From NCBI RefSeq assembly GCF_004337475.1, contig NZ_SJZJ01000023.1, positions 1 through 64,000 of the forward strand: a stretch of DNA of 64,000 nucleotides, in the 5' to 3' direction. This document shows, in pieces, positions 26,083-37,604 of the stretch (its first letter is position 1; the number at the start of each line of letters is the position of its first letter). The DNA is from Nocardioides jejuensis. Its GTDB lineage: Bacteria > Actinomycetota > Actinomycetes > Propionibacteriales > Nocardioidaceae. The translations under genes were made by a program, and so were the position numbers. The notes under the pieces are model-generated. The model saw only the letters and a program-made list of their open reading frames with translations, did not search any database and had not been told where the DNA came from.

Positions 26083-26757
26083 TTACGGGATGTCGAGCAG
26101 CTTTTCGCGGACGGCATACATGACCGCCTCCATCCGCGAGTGGAGCTGGAGCTTCTCCAGGATGTTGCGCACGTGGTTCTTCACAGTGTTTTCGCTGATG
26201 AAGAGCTGGCGCGCGATCTCACGGTTGTTCATGCCGGTCGCCACCAGGCGCAGCACCTCGAGCTCGCGCTCGGTCAGGCGCAGCGGCGAGACCTGATCGC
26301 GGTCGGGGCGCGACATCTGCTTGAACTCGTCGATCAGCTTGACCGCCATCGACGGGCTGATCAGGGACTGCCCGTCCGCGACGACGCGCACCGCCTGGGT
26401 GACCTCGTCGATCGAGGAGTCCTTGAGCAGGTAACCGGAGGCACCCGACTTGACCGCCTCGTAGAGGTCGGCCTCCTCGTCGCTGACCGTCAGCATGATG
26501 ATCTTGGCCGACGGGACCGTCTCCTTGATCGCCACGCACGCCTCGATGCCGGAGCGCTTCGGCATCCGGACGTCGAGGAGGACGACGTCGGGGGCCAGGC
26601 TGGCGGCGAGGGAGGTGCCCTCCACGCCGTCGCCCGCCTGGCCCACGACCTCGATCGCCGGGTCGGTGCCCAGGATCATCGTCAGTCCACTGCGAAAAAG
26701 CTCCTGGTCATCCACAACCAGAACCCTGATCGGCTCACGCTCAGCAGAGCTATCCAT
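26083..26757 (-). CDS. NarL/LuxR-type response regulator
   Basis: A 224-residue two-component regulator. The receiver domain (residues 10-125) shows the acidic pair VVDDQE, the phosphoacceptor in [10 protein letters not shown] and the switch lysine in YLLKDSS. A GerE/LuxR helix-turn-helix (about 160-215) includes [20 protein letters not shown]. No sensor kinase lies next to it, so its partner is unknown. ATG 26757 is chosen over GTG 26766 because homologs begin shortly before the receiver strand; neither has a strong RBS. The position between hpf and secA is unusual relative to Mycobacterium. Confidence 0.85.
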   Translation of the reverse strand: MDSSAEREPIRVLVVDDQELFRSGLTMILGTDPAIEVVGQAGDGVEGTSLAASLAPDVVLLDVRMPKRSGIEACVAIKETVPSAKIIMLTVSDEEADLYEAVKSGASGYLLKDSSIDEVTQAVRVVADGQSLISPSMAVKLIDEFKQMSRPDRDQVSPLRLTERELEVLRLVATGMNNREIARQLFISENTVKNHVRNILEKLQLHSRMEAVMYAVREKLLDIP

Positions 26758-26813
26758 CGCAGTCACCCGAGAATCATGGCAGAACGAACCGACAGAACTT
26801 GTCGCCTGACTAG

Positions 26814-27434
26814 TCAGCCGACCAGATCGAGCGAGATGACTCCATAGTCATATCCCTTGCGGCGGTAGACCACCGCCGGACGCTCGCTCTCCTTGTCGAC
26901 GTACAGGTAGAAGTCGTGCCCCACGAGCTCCATCTCGTAGAGCGCCTGGTCAAGCGTCATCGGGTTGGCAGGGTGCGACTTCTCGCGTACGACGAGCGGT
27001 CCATCGCCGAGGACGGCGATCGGACCGACCTGGTGCTCGAGGACGACGTCCTCGGAGGGTGCAGCCTGGCTCGGCACCGACGCACTGCCGGCGAGGGCCT
27101 GGCCTACCGACACGGGCGTGTGGCGGCCGTGGTGCACCCGGCGGCGGTCTGCCGCGCGGCGCATCTGGGACGCCATCTTGTCCAGAGCCAGATCGAGCGC
27201 GGCCATCTTGTCGACGGCGCACGCCTCGGCCCGCACGACCGGGCCCTTCGTGAAAGCAGTCAGCTCGACGCGCACACTGCGCTCCTGCTGACGGGGGTTG
27301 CGCTCCTTCTCCACCTCGACCTGCATGCGGATGATCCGGTGATCGTGCTTCTCCAGGCGTGCGAGCTTCTCCTCGACGTGGCTGCGGAACCGGTCGGACA
27401 CATCGCAGTGCCGCGCGTTGACCACAATTTCCAT
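26814..27434 (-). CDS. hpf: Long-form ribosome hibernation promoting factor
   Basis: A 206-residue HPF of the long type. The N-terminal S30AE domain (residues 1-100, opening [16 protein letters not shown]) binds the decoding centre of the 30S subunit; after a variable linker, the C-terminal dimerisation domain (about 150-206) has [20 protein letters not shown] and ends with a GYDYGVISL block. It drives 100S ribosome dimer formation during stress. A strong RBS GGAGG precedes the ATG. In this actinobacterial locus it sits between secA and comF-like genes. Confidence 0.95.
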   Translation of the reverse strand: MEIVVNARHCDVSDRFRSHVEEKLARLEKHDHRIIRMQVEVEKERNPRQQERSVRVELTAFTKGPVVRAEACAVDKMAALDLALDKMASQMRRAADRRRVHHGRHTPVSVGQALAGSASVPSQAAPSEDVVLEHQVGPIAVLGDGPLVVREKSHPANPMTLDQALYEMELVGHDFYLYVDKESERPAVVYRRKGYDYGVISLDLVG

Positions 27435-27527
27435 GGAGACCTCCGTGATTCCTCGGTGTCGTTGCTGGTTATCAGCGCTCCACCGTCATCCGACGGCGGA
27501 GGGACCGGAGCATGGAGTCGTCATCGT

Positions 27528-28370
27528 CTACGGCATCGACGTGGGTGCGGGGGCCCCGAGAGGGCGTCCCGCCGTGGCATCCACGGAACCGGACTGACTC
27601 CATGCACCGACGCTAGACCCGAACGCCAAACGATGAAAGGACTCTTGCTGAACTTTCGCTGTGGGTCTCACGGACCGGCGCCGGGCTGCGGCCACGACCG
27701 CGATGCCAGCGATGTCGACGCCGCTCGCTGCCAGCGCCCGCTGGGCTTCGCGGGCGGTGGATCCCGTGGTGAGGACGTCGTCGCACAGCACCACGACCGC
27801 TGCCGGACGACTCCGCGCCAGGCGCGCGAGACGTCTGCCGTCAACCCGCATCGCACCCGCCAGGTTGACTGCCCTGCCTGCGGCCGACAGCGCGCGCTGA
27901 TCCTCCACGCGGCCCATCCGCAACAGCTCCGCGACGGTGACGTCGACGCCCTGACGGCGCAGCACCGATGCCGTACGCCGACAGATGTCGCGGACCGGCG
28001 CGTGGCCCCGCCGGCGCGTCGACCCCGGTCGGGACGGGACCGGCACGAGGACCACCGGGACATCCGGCGACTCCGGGATCAGACCGCTCACGGCTCCTGC
28101 GAGGAGCAGCCCGAGCGGGCGGACGAGTGCCAGCCGGTGGTGCTCCTTCAACCCGAGGACCAGTCCACGCAGGACGCCGGAGTACTCCCCCGCTGTGCGC
28201 GCCGGCGCAAGGCCGGCGGGACACGGCACCGGCTGGACGGGGCACGACTGCAGCGGCAACGAGGACGCGCAACCGGCACACAACTGCCTCCCGGGACGGC
28301 GGCACCCGATGCAGGCGCTGCCCGCGAGCAGGTCGAGGACCGGATCGACCCAGGTCCCGTCCGTCAGCAC
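27528..28370 (-). CDS. ComF family phosphoribosyltransferase-like protein
   Basis: A 280-residue ComF homolog. The N-terminal zinc ribbon has CIGC and CAGC pairs (residues 20-35) plus later cysteines. The PRTase motif VVVLCDDVLTTGST near residue 205 is intact. ComF proteins act in DNA uptake in competent bacteria, but in actinobacteria the role is unclear and may be in nucleotide salvage or DNA repair. The tail beyond residue 240 is Ser/Ala-rich and variable. Start GTG at 28370. Confidence 0.87.
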   Translation of the reverse strand: MLTDGTWVDPVLDLLAGSACIGCRRPGRQLCAGCASSLPLQSCPVQPVPCPAGLAPARTAGEYSGVLRGLVLGLKEHHRLALVRPLGLLLAGAVSGLIPESPDVPVVLVPVPSRPGSTRRRGHAPVRDICRRTASVLRRQGVDVTVAELLRMGRVEDQRALSAAGRAVNLAGAMRVDGRRLARLARSRPAAVVVLCDDVLTTGSTAREAQRALAASGVDIAGIAVVAAARRRSVRPTAKVQQESFHRLAFGSSVGAWSQSGSVDATAGRPLGAPAPTSMP

Positions 28371-28438
28371 CGCCCCATGTCACCGTGCCGCGGGCAGCGG
28401 GACAACCGGCGATCGCCCCGCCTGTGGACGGACCCGCC

Positions 28439-30145
28439 TCAGCCCACCCCGGTGAGGGCCTGGACGTCCGCCTGTGGCGCGTCGGCGCGCACCGGACCGG
28501 TGCCGATCAACACACCCTTCGCGGTGACGGCCCAGGCAGGCTCACCGTCCGCGCCGGAGGAGACCACCCGGCGTACGTCGTCGAAGATCGTGTCGACGGG
28601 GAGAGCCTCGCGCACGTCGTCCGGGGCCCCGTCGAGGGAGACCCAGCGGAGCTGGGCGACCCCGCCGCGCTCGGTCAGCGCGACCACCAGCGACGGCCCG
28701 GACCACGCCAGGTCCCGCAGCCCGCGGGCGTCCGCGATCGGGGTGGCCGGCGATGCATGGACCGCGTCGGAGGACCAGTACAGCCGGCTCACCGCCACCA
28801 CGTCGTGTCCTCCCTGACGCACGGCCGCGATCAGGCGGGTGCCGTCGCGCGAGACCAGCAGGTCCCTCACGTCTCGTCCGCTCACCCCGAGTATCGGCAC
28901 CGCGACCGGTCGGCCGCCGACCACGACGCTGACGACGGCTCCCGACGTACGTCGGTCGAGCAGCCAGGTGCGTCCGGCAGCGTCCCAGGCCGGATGGGCG
29001 AAGTCCTCGCCGCGGACCGTCGTCGGTGATCCCGCGGTGTCGAGCGGTGCGATGCGCACCTCGCGCCCATCGTCGCGGACCCCGGCTGCGCGACGACCGT
29101 CGAGGTCGACGCCGATGTCGCGCAGCCGCAGGCCGTGCCAGACCTTCGCCTCCACCGGCTGTGCACTGGCACCGTCGAGTCGCACCGGGTGTCCGGCGAC
29201 GAGGCCGAAGAGCCCGTCACTCGCCGACGCGTCGGCGGGATCGAGCTGGGATCCACGGCCCACCGGGATCTCCGTGAGCCCGCCCTCGAGGGTGAGCGGT
29301 GTGTCGTTGATACGCACCTCGAAGGTGCGCACGCCGTCGACCTGGCGCAGGGCCCAGGCCAGCTGGGCCGCGAGATCGGCCCGCGCACCCGGGGTGCCGA
29401 GCTCGGCCTGACCGGTGAAGTCGATCCTGGCCACACCGCCCGCCACCGTCACGGCGCCGTCGGCAAGACGGAGGTCCTGCAGGCGGTTGACCAGCCAGGG
29501 CGCTGCCGGGTCCGGGGGGCCGTCGAGGAGCGACCGCACGAGCGCGGTCGCGAGCTGACCTCCGCGGGGCTCGAAGACCGGCTCGGGCACCAGGATGGAG
29601 CGCGTCGGGTCCAGGAAGTGCACAGCGAACTGGCCGTACTCACGCGTGAACCAGCTGCGGCGGGCCAGCAACGCGTCAGGCAGTGCGTCGATCCGCCACT
29701 CCCCCTTGTCGCGGACGAGGCCGAGGTGGATCCGGCGTTCGTCGGCCGGCAGGGCTCCGCGCCAGCGTCCGTCGCCGTCCACCCAGTCGGCGTCGGCCAG
29801 CGTCAGGTCACCGGGAGCGGCGCCCGCCGCGGCGTCGACGCGGCCGTAGACGATCACGCGCTGCTGCGGCTGCCAGCCCTCGGCCGCCCGCGCCGTGAGG
29901 AACTCGCGGGCGGTCGAGGTCTGCACCGGGCTGGCCAGCATGGCGTCGAGGAAGCCGCTCACCACGGCACGCGCGGACGCCCCCGGCACTGGACCCGGCG
30001 GCACGTAGCGGATGCCGCTGTCGGACGTCGGAGCGGCACCATGGTCGGCCTCGACGGCGCCGTTGTCGGGCAGGCTCACGCACCCTGCGGAGGCCAGCAC
30101 CGCGAGGAGAACGCCGGCCAGGGCCGTCCGGCGTACGGGTGTCAC
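28439..30145 (-). CDS. lpqB: Lipoprotein LpqB (MtrB-associated)
   Basis: A 568-residue lipoprotein. The signal peptide ends in the lipobox LASAGC (Cys22), so it is anchored outside the membrane. A GerMN domain lies around residues 190-300 and the C-terminal half has a beta-propeller-like LpqB domain. In Mycobacterium and Streptomyces LpqB interacts with the extracellular part of the MtrB kinase and tunes MtrA signalling and cell-wall homeostasis. The start GTG overlaps the mtrB stop by 4 nt, so it is translated from the mtrAB-lpqB operon. Confidence 0.93.
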   Translation of the reverse strand: MTPVRRTALAGVLLAVLASAGCVSLPDNGAVEADHGAAPTSDSGIRYVPPGPVPGASARAVVSGFLDAMLASPVQTSTAREFLTARAAEGWQPQQRVIVYGRVDAAAGAAPGDLTLADADWVDGDGRWRGALPADERRIHLGLVRDKGEWRIDALPDALLARRSWFTREYGQFAVHFLDPTRSILVPEPVFEPRGGQLATALVRSLLDGPPDPAAPWLVNRLQDLRLADGAVTVAGGVARIDFTGQAELGTPGARADLAAQLAWALRQVDGVRTFEVRINDTPLTLEGGLTEIPVGRGSQLDPADASASDGLFGLVAGHPVRLDGASAQPVEAKVWHGLRLRDIGVDLDGRRAAGVRDDGREVRIAPLDTAGSPTTVRGEDFAHPAWDAAGRTWLLDRRTSGAVVSVVVGGRPVAVPILGVSGRDVRDLLVSRDGTRLIAAVRQGGHDVVAVSRLYWSSDAVHASPATPIADARGLRDLAWSGPSLVVALTERGGVAQLRWVSLDGAPDDVREALPVDTIFDDVRRVVSSGADGEPAWAVTAKGVLIGTGPVRADAPQADVQALTGVG

Positions 30146-31743
30146 GGGGCGTCGCCCGCGTCGGAAGGCACCAGCGGCAGCGCGGACTGGCGCAGCAGCG
30201 CGCCCGCACGCCGCGGGACGGTGAGGCGGAACTGGGCGCCTTTGCCGGGCCGACCCCAGGCCTGCAGCCAGCCGCCGTGGAGGTGGGTGTCCTCGAGCGC
30301 GATGGAGAGGCCGAGACCGGTGCCGCCCGACGTACGGGTGCGGGCGGGGTCGGCGCGCCAGAAGCGGTTGAAGACCAGGGCCGATTCGCCGACCGCGAGG
30401 CCGACACCGAAGTCGCGGACCGTGACGGCGGCCGAGTGGTCGTCGCCTGCCACGCGTACGACGACACCGGTCGCGGGGTCGGCGTGGTCGATGGCGTTGG
30501 TGACCAGGTTGCGCAGGATCCGCTCGACGCGGCGGTGGTCGACCTCGGCCCGGACCGGCCAGTTCGCGATCTCGACCGTCACCGTCGTGCCCCGCTGGTC
30601 CGCGAGCGGCCGGGTCATGTCGACGACGCGCCGGGCCAGCTCGCCCAGGTCGAGGTCCTCGACGTCGAGGGCGGCCGCGCCCGCATCGAAGCGACTGATC
30701 TCGAGCAGATCCCCGAGCAGCCCCTCGAACCGGTCGAGCTCGGTCTGCAGCAGCTCCGCAGAGCGGGCGGTGACCGGATCGAAGTCACCCTTGGCGTCGT
30801 GCAGCACCTCCGCGGCCATGCGGACCGTCGTGAGCGGCGTACGCAGCTCGTGGGAGACGTCGGAGGTGAAGCGGCGCTGGACGCGGGAGAGCTCCTCGAG
30901 CTGGCGGATCTGCCGCTGGAGGTTGGCCGCCATCTGGTTGAACGACTGCGCGAGGCGGGCCAGGTCGTCCTCGCCGCGGACCCGCAGCCGCTCCTCGAGC
31001 TGACCCGCCGCGAGGCGCTCGGCCACGCGCCGCGCGAGCCGGATCGGGGTCAGCACCTGGTGCGTGACGGCCCAGGTCAGCAGGCCCACGAGCACGACGA
31101 GCAGCGCGCCCGCGGTGATCAGGGCCCGGCCGACGAGGTCGATCGTCTCCTCCTCCTGCTGCATCGGGAAGAGGTACTCGATGACGTAGCGCCCCCGGTC
31201 GGCGGGGAGGACGACGACGTGCCCGACGGCCACGCCCGCCACGTCGATGTCGTGCCGGGACGGGTCGGAGGCGTCGATCCGGACCCGGGTGAAGGACCAC
31301 GACGACCGGTCGCTGTCGACGAAGTGACGCGTCAGCGAGGCCGGGACCGAGGAGACGTCGAGGCCCGGCGAGGAGCGGACGCCCGGGGCAGTGCTCCGGT
31401 CAGCGCTCACCGGGCCGGTCAGGACGACGCCGAACCCGCGCACCTGCCCGAGCTCGGCCAGCGGCTCGAAGAGCAGCGCCACCTGCTCGGCGGTGTCGTA
31501 GTCCGTGCCCGGAATCGCGGCGAGGCGCGTCTCGACCTCCTGGGTCTCGTGCGCGGCCTCGGCCACGGACGAGGCCACCTTCGCGTCGACGAGTCCCGTG
31601 CGGATCTCGCTCATCAGGAACCAGCCGGTCGCACAGATGACGACGGCGCCCAGCGCGATCGCGCTCAGCACGATCCGGACCTGGAGCGACCGGCGCAGGA
31701 ACGCCGGCCCCCGGCGTAGCGCCACCGTCAGGCGGCCGGCCAC
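30142..31743 (-). CDS. mtrB: Sensor histidine kinase MtrB
   Basis: A 533-residue membrane kinase. Two membrane helices (near residues 22-45 and 200-225) flank an extracellular sensor region; a HAMP linker follows, then the HisKA box with the phosphoacceptor in SDVSHELRTPL and the ATPase N-box LVTNAIDHA with G-boxes. MtrB phosphorylates MtrA and localises to the septum in mycobacteria. The GTG start lies 2 nt after the mtrA stop. A longer upstream open frame crosses mtrA in another frame and is not real. Confidence 0.95.
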   Translation of the reverse strand: MAGRLTVALRRGPAFLRRSLQVRIVLSAIALGAVVICATGWFLMSEIRTGLVDAKVASSVAEAAHETQEVETRLAAIPGTDYDTAEQVALLFEPLAELGQVRGFGVVLTGPVSADRSTAPGVRSSPGLDVSSVPASLTRHFVDSDRSSWSFTRVRIDASDPSRHDIDVAGVAVGHVVVLPADRGRYVIEYLFPMQQEEETIDLVGRALITAGALLVVLVGLLTWAVTHQVLTPIRLARRVAERLAAGQLEERLRVRGEDDLARLAQSFNQMAANLQRQIRQLEELSRVQRRFTSDVSHELRTPLTTVRMAAEVLHDAKGDFDPVTARSAELLQTELDRFEGLLGDLLEISRFDAGAAALDVEDLDLGELARRVVDMTRPLADQRGTTVTVEIANWPVRAEVDHRRVERILRNLVTNAIDHADPATGVVVRVAGDDHSAAVTVRDFGVGLAVGESALVFNRFWRADPARTRTSGGTGLGLSIALEDTHLHGGWLQAWGRPGKGAQFRLTVPRRAGALLRQSALPLVPSDAGDAP

Positions 31744-31745
31744 GC

Positions 31746-32453
31746 TCAGCTGCGTCCGGCCTTGTAGCCGACGCCGCGGACGGTGACGACGATCTCGGGG
31801 TTCTCCGGGTCGAGCTCCACCTTCGAGCGCAGCCGCTGCACGTGGACGTTGACCAGGCGGGTGTCGGCAGCGTGGCGGTAGCCCCAGACCTGCTCGAGCA
31901 GCACCTCGCGGGTGAAGACCTGCCAGGGCTTGCGCGCCAGGCAGACCAGCAGGTCGAACTCGAGCGGCGTGAGGTTCACCGGACGGCCGTCGCGGGTCAC
32001 GACGTGGCCGGCGACGTCGATCGAGACCGGCCCGATGCTGAGGGTCTCGGGGGCAGGAGCGTCGAGGCGGCGCACCCGGGCGCGGATGCGCGCGACGAGC
32101 TCCTTGGGCTTGAACGGCTTGGTGACGTAGTCGTCGGCCCCGGACTCGAGACCGACGACCACGTCCACCGTGTCGCCCTTGGCGGTGAGCATGACGATCG
32201 GCACGCCGGACTCGGCGCGGATCTCCCTGCACACGTCGATGCCGTCCTTGCCGGGCAGCATCAGGTCGAGCAGGACGACGTCGGGGCGGAAGTCGCGGAA
32301 CGCCGCGAGGGCCAGGTCACCACGTGCGCACACGCGGCTCTCGAAACCCTCCTGACGCAGCACGATCGTGAGCATCTCGGCGAGGGACGCGTCGTCGTCG
32401 ACGACGAGCACCTTGCCCTTGGTCGCAAAAGCGACGGTGTGATCGCTCACCAC
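31746..32453 (-). CDS. mtrA: Response regulator MtrA
   Basis: A 235-residue OmpR-family regulator. The receiver has the acid pair VVDDDAS, phospho-Asp in VVLLDLMLPGKDG and switch lysine in YVTKPF. The winged-helix DNA-binding domain ends in RLVNVHVQRLRSKVE and VRGVGYKAG, nearly the textbook MtrA C-terminus. MtrA controls cell division, replication initiation and wall hydrolase genes in actinobacteria. Start GTG at 32453 with RBS GGAGG 9 nt upstream (GTG 32450 also possible). First gene of mtrA-mtrB-lpqB; candidate targets with MtrA-like boxes are in this window at 48918 and 57346. Confidence 0.96.
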   Translation of the reverse strand: MVSDHTVAFATKGKVLVVDDDASLAEMLTIVLRQEGFESRVCARGDLALAAFRDFRPDVVLLDLMLPGKDGIDVCREIRAESGVPIVMLTAKGDTVDVVVGLESGADDYVTKPFKPKELVARIRARVRRLDAPAPETLSIGPVSIDVAGHVVTRDGRPVNLTPLEFDLLVCLARKPWQVFTREVLLEQVWGYRHAADTRLVNVHVQRLRSKVELDPENPEIVVTVRGVGYKAGRS

Positions 32454-32485
32454 AGTGTCCTACCTCCGGCCCGACGTCGCCGCAC

Positions 32486-33925
<1,440 letters not shown>

Positions 33926-34036
33926 GAATTTCCTCATGCAGTGAAGAAGGGTGTCTTGCGGTGCATCTGCACTCGTCCGGGATCTCCCGCGCACGACAGT
34001 GACCCAGCGTACAAGCGGGTCGGCGTGACCGACGAC

Positions 34037-34972
34037 TCAGTGCGCCTCATCCGCGCCGTGGCGGTGCGGCAGCACGTGCAGCACGACCGCGACGACCGCG
34101 CCGACGACCAGGCCGACGACCGCGGAGCAGCCCGTGTTGACCAGCCAGCCGACGATCCCGCCGTGCACGGAGTGCTCGAGGTGGTGGACCAGCTCGTAGG
34201 GCGCTTCCCACCAGCCCAGCTCGTGGACGTTGACCAGCAGGATGTGGCCGCCGACCCACAGCATCGCCACGATGCCGACGGTCGAGAGCGTCGAGAGGAC
34301 CTTCGGCATCGCGGCGACCAGACCGCGTCCGAGCTTCTGGATGCCGGCGGACTTCCGCTGGCTGAGCAGGAGGCCCACGTCGTCCATCTTCACGATCGCG
34401 GCGACCACGCCGTAGACACCGATCGTGATGGCGATCGCCACGACGACCAGGATCGCCAGGCGCGCCAGGAACGCCTCGTCCTTCACGGAGTCGAGGGCGA
34501 TCACCATGATCTCGGTCGACAGGATGAAGTCGGTGCGCACGGCGCCGGCGATGAGCTGCTTCTCCTCGTGCGGCGTGTGCTCGACGGTCTCGAGGTCGCC
34601 GACGTGGTCGTCGTGGTGCGCGAACGCCTCCCAGACCTTCTCCGCCCCCTCGAACGCCAGGTAGGTGCCGCCGAGGATCAGCAGGACCGGCAGCGCCGAC
34701 GGCAGGAACTGGCTGAGGAGCAGCGCCGCGGGAAGGATGAAGACCAGCTTGTTGCGCAGCGAGCCGATCGCGATCTTCTTGATGATCGGCAGCTCGCGCT
34801 CGGCGGCGATGCCGTGGACGTACTGCGGTGTGACGGCCGTGTCGTCGACCACCACGCCCGTCGCCTTCAACGTCGCCTTGCCAGCAGCAGCGCCGACGTC
34901 GTCGATCGAGGCCGCCGCGAGTCGGGCCAGGGCGGCGACGTCGTCGAGAAGACCGAAGATTCCTGCGCTCAT
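34037..34972 (-). CDS. DUF808 family membrane protein
   Basis: A 311-residue integral membrane protein of the DUF808 (YedI) family. It opens with AGIFGLLDDVAALARLAAAS and contains the internal segment QYVHGIAAERELPIIKKIA, both family hallmarks, with about six hydrophobic helices in the C-terminal two-thirds. The function is unknown. TAGCCT lies 7 nt before the ATG. It lies between sahH and the SIS-domain gene and appears to be transcribed alone. Confidence 0.9.
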   Translation of the reverse strand: MSAGIFGLLDDVAALARLAAASIDDVGAAAGKATLKATGVVVDDTAVTPQYVHGIAAERELPIIKKIAIGSLRNKLVFILPAALLLSQFLPSALPVLLILGGTYLAFEGAEKVWEAFAHHDDHVGDLETVEHTPHEEKQLIAGAVRTDFILSTEIMVIALDSVKDEAFLARLAILVVVAIAITIGVYGVVAAIVKMDDVGLLLSQRKSAGIQKLGRGLVAAMPKVLSTLSTVGIVAMLWVGGHILLVNVHELGWWEAPYELVHHLEHSVHGGIVGWLVNTGCSAVVGLVVGAVVAVVLHVLPHRHGADEAH

Positions 34973-34979
34973 GGCGCGA

Positions 34980-34985
34980 AGGCTA
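34980..34985 (-). promoter_or_regulatory. Leaderless -10 (TAGCCT)
   Basis: TAGCCT on the minus strand, 7 nt before the ATG at 34972. Confidence 0.45.
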
Positions 34986-35000
34986 TCGGCCGCGCGGTCG

Positions 35001-36020
35001 CTACTCCCCGGCCAGGCCCACGCCGAGGTACTCCGCGGCGTACGACCCGGCGAGGAGGAGGGACGCATAGCGCGCGACCTCGCTGCCGGCGTCACTCGCC
35101 AGCGCCTCCACGCGTACGCCGGCGCGCGCGGCCGCCGTCTGGAGCCGGCCGCGCTGCTCGCGCACGACCGGGTCGTCGGCACCGTCGTCGAGGACGATCA
35201 GCAGCGGTCGCAGGTCGGAGCCGTCGACCGGGTCGTCGAAGAGGTTGCGGGGTCGGGTCGCCTCGATCACCGGCAGCAGGTGCTCGGCATCACCGGCAAG
35301 CGCGCTGCGCCCGGACGAGCGGCGGAACTGCTCCGCCAGCCGGCGGGCGGCGCGGGCCGCGAGCGTCGATCCGCCCCAGACCAGCGGGAGCGCCTCGGCG
35401 AGCGCGATCGCGAGCTCCTTGGACGGGTTGGCCGCGAGGTTGGTGTGCGGCGATGCGGCCACCGCGACCGCGTCGAGCGACGCTGCAACCTCGTCCGCAG
35501 CGCAGGACGGCCCGAGACCGACGCGGTGCAGGAAGTCGAGCATGACCACGGCCGTCGCCAGCTGGTCTCCCGTGGTGGTCGGCAGCAGCGTGGACCAGCG
35601 GCCCTCGGCGTGCTCGGCCACCATCGACCCCGGACGGCAGGCCACGACGACCTGGCAGCCCCGGCGGACGGCCTCGGCGACGGCGGAGGCCGCGGCCGGA
35701 TCCGATCCCTGCGGCGCCAGCATCACGACGAGGTCCAGGCTGCCGGCCCAGCCGGGCAGACCCGGCGCAGGCCAGGCGACGAACGGCACCGGACACCACG
35801 GCTCGAGCACGGCGCGGAGCAGCCGGGAGTCGGGCCCGGCGGCGATCACGGCACGCGGCCGCTCTCCCCCACGCTCGGAGACCGCCCGCACGATCGCGTC
35901 GGCTGCCTCACCCGCCTCGCGGCGTACCCGGGCACCCGACTCGGCGAGCTCGCGGAGCCGGAGGTCCGCCGCAGCCAGTGCCTCGGCATCGTCCAGACGC
36001 GCCTCGTCGAACTCGGCCAT
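35001..36020 (-). CDS. SIS domain protein (phosphosugar-binding-like)
   Basis: A 339-residue protein with two SIS-like halves. The Rossmann-type strands are VVMLAPQGSD and VVVACRPGS in the first half, and AANPSKELAIALAEALPLVWG precedes the second. It resembles the mycobacterial Rv3256c group annotated as bifunctional phosphoglucose/mannose isomerase-like proteins. Adjacency to manB supports a role in fructose-6-P/mannose-6-P interconversion, but catalytic residues cannot be verified by eye. Operon order on the minus strand is manB, Trm112-like, SIS. Confidence 0.75.
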   Translation of the reverse strand: MAEFDEARLDDAEALAAADLRLRELAESGARVRREAGEAADAIVRAVSERGGERPRAVIAAGPDSRLLRAVLEPWCPVPFVAWPAPGLPGWAGSLDLVVMLAPQGSDPAAASAVAEAVRRGCQVVVACRPGSMVAEHAEGRWSTLLPTTTGDQLATAVVMLDFLHRVGLGPSCAADEVAASLDAVAVAASPHTNLAANPSKELAIALAEALPLVWGGSTLAARAARRLAEQFRRSSGRSALAGDAEHLLPVIEATRPRNLFDDPVDGSDLRPLLIVLDDGADDPVVREQRGRLQTAAARAGVRVEALASDAGSEVARYASLLLAGSYAAEYLGVGLAGE

Positions 36021-36035
36021 CAGTGCCTCCGTGCC

Positions 36036-36200
36036 TCAGGCCGGTCGGCGAGCTTCGTCGACGAGCAGCACCGGAATGTCGTCGCGGACCGGGTAGGCCA
36101 GGCCGCAGCCCTGGCAGACCAGCTCCTCGGCGACCGGGGCCAGCAGGCCCTGGCAGTCGGGGCAGCGGATGATGTCCAGCAGGCGGGGGTCGATCTTCAT
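36036..36200 (-). CDS. Trm112 family zinc-ribbon protein
   Basis: A 54-residue protein with two zinc knuckles, CPDC (residues 13-16) and CQGC (29-32), and the ending [15 protein letters not shown] typical of bacterial Trm112/YcaR proteins. In eukaryotes and archaea Trm112 activates methyltransferases; bacterial roles are less clear. Overlaps manB by 4 nt (ATGA) on the upstream side and is followed 15 nt later by the SIS gene. Confidence 0.88.
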   Translation of the reverse strand: MKIDPRLLDIIRCPDCQGLLAPVAEELVCQGCGLAYPVRDDIPVLLVDEARRPA

Positions 36201-37573
36201 CGCTCGCTCCTGATCACGGTGAGTACGGCGTCACGGACCGAGGCCATGGTGGCCTGGTCCTTGCCCTCGGCGTTGAGGCGCAGCAGGGGCTCGGTGTTGG
36301 AGGCGCGGACGTTGAACCACCAGTCGGCGTGCGCGACGGTCAGGCCGTCGAGCTCGTCGATCGTGACGCCCGGCTGGTCGGCGTACGACGCCGTGAGCTC
36401 GGCGAGGACGGCGCCCTGGTCAGCGACGGTCGAGTTGATCTCGCCCGACATCGGGTAGCGCGCGTAGTCGGCGAGGAGTGCCGACAGCGGCTGGTCGGTC
36501 TCCGCAAGGGCCGCGAGCGCGTGCAGCGCCGCGAGCATGCCGGAGTCCGCGCGCCAGAAGTCGCGGAAGTAGAAGTGGCCCGAGTGCTCGCCGCCGAAGA
36601 TGGCGCCGGTCTCGGCCATGGTCGCCTTGATGTAGGAGTGGCCGACGCGCGTGCGGACCGGGACTCCGCCCTGCTCGACGACGATCTCGGGGACCGACCG
36701 GCTGGTGATCAGGTTGTGGATGATCGTGCCGCCAGGCTCCTTGGCGAGCTCGCGGTGCGCGATCAGCGCGGTCAGCGTCGAGGGCGAGACCAGGCCGCCC
36801 TTCTCGTCCACGAGGAAGCAGCGGTCGGCATCGCCGTCGAAGGCGAGGCCGATGTCGGCCCCCTCCTCCAGCACCTTCTTCTGCAGGTCGACGAGGTTCT
36901 CCGGCTCGATCGGGTTGGCCTCGTGATTGGGGAACGTGCCGTCGAGCTCGAAGTACATCGGCACCAGCTCCGCCTGCTCGGCACCGAGGCGCTCGAAGAC
37001 GGCCGGCGCGGTCAGGCCGGCCATGCCGTTGCCCGCGTCGGCGACGACCTTCAGGGGGCGACCCTTGACCGGGGCCAGGTTGAGCAGGTGGGCGGCGTAC
37101 GCCTCGAGGACGTCGTGGCTGGTGATCTCCCCGATGCGACCCGACGTGGGCGCGGTGCCGGCCAGGACGAGGTCGCGGATCTCCGCGAGGCCGGTCTCCA
37201 TGCCCACGGGCGCGGCGCCCGGACGGCACAGCTTGATCCCGTTGTACGCCGCGGGGTTGTGGCTCGCGGTGAACATGGCACCCGCGTGGCCGAGGCTGCC
37301 CGAGGCGAAGTAGAGCTGGTCCGTGGAGGCCAGGCCGATCAGGACGACGTCGGCTCCGGCCTGGGCCGCGCCGTCGGCAAAGGCACCGGCCATGCCCGGC
37401 GAGGACGGCCGCATGTCGTGGCCCACCACGACGGTGTCCGCACCGAGGACCTGGACGAACGCGGCGCCGATCCGGTGCGCGAGCTCCTCGTCGATCTGGG
37501 AGCCGACCAGACCCCGGATGTCATAGGCCTTGAAGATGGCATTGAGGTTCTCCGCGGAGAGCGTCTCGGGCAT
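36197..37573 (-). CDS. manB: Phosphomannomutase/phosphoglucomutase
   Basis: A 458-residue alpha-D-phosphohexomutase. The phosphoserine loop is [11 protein letters not shown], the metal-binding loop DGDADRC, the sugar-binding loop GEHSGHF, and the phosphate-binding C-terminal loop [10 protein letters not shown]. It interconverts mannose-6-P and mannose-1-P, feeding ManC (44187-45272) to make GDP-mannose for glycans. Start ATG 37573 has TAGGCT 7 nt upstream. The frame extends further upstream antisense to other genes without homology. Confidence 0.95.
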   Translation of the reverse strand: MPETLSAENLNAIFKAYDIRGLVGSQIDEELAHRIGAAFVQVLGADTVVVGHDMRPSSPGMAGAFADGAAQAGADVVLIGLASTDQLYFASGSLGHAGAMFTASHNPAAYNGIKLCRPGAAPVGMETGLAEIRDLVLAGTAPTSGRIGEITSHDVLEAYAAHLLNLAPVKGRPLKVVADAGNGMAGLTAPAVFERLGAEQAELVPMYFELDGTFPNHEANPIEPENLVDLQKKVLEEGADIGLAFDGDADRCFLVDEKGGLVSPSTLTALIAHRELAKEPGGTIIHNLITSRSVPEIVVEQGGVPVRTRVGHSYIKATMAETGAIFGGEHSGHFYFRDFWRADSGMLAALHALAALAETDQPLSALLADYARYPMSGEINSTVADQGAVLAELTASYADQPGVTIDELDGLTVAHADWWFNVRASNTEPLLRLNAEGKDQATMASVRDAVLTVIRSER

Positions 37574-37580
37574 GGCGCCG

Positions 37581-37586
37581 AGCCTA
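37581..37586 (-). promoter_or_regulatory. Leaderless -10 (TAGGCT)
   Basis: TAGGCT on the minus strand, 7 nt before the manB ATG at 37573. Confidence 0.5.
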
Positions 37587-37604
37587 GCGGTGTCCGGTCG
37601 GTGT

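Noticed and set aside
30142..32232. A long minus-strand frame that would extend MtrB upstream through mtrA.
   Set aside because: The extension is Arg/Pro-rich and out of frame with the complete MtrA protein; MtrB starts at the GTG 2 nt after the mtrA stop.
33926..34036. Possible SAH or SAM riboswitch in the sahH leader.
   Set aside because: The leader is short and I could not find the conserved core of either class or a convincing multi-stem fold; only a -10 candidate and an RBS are supported.
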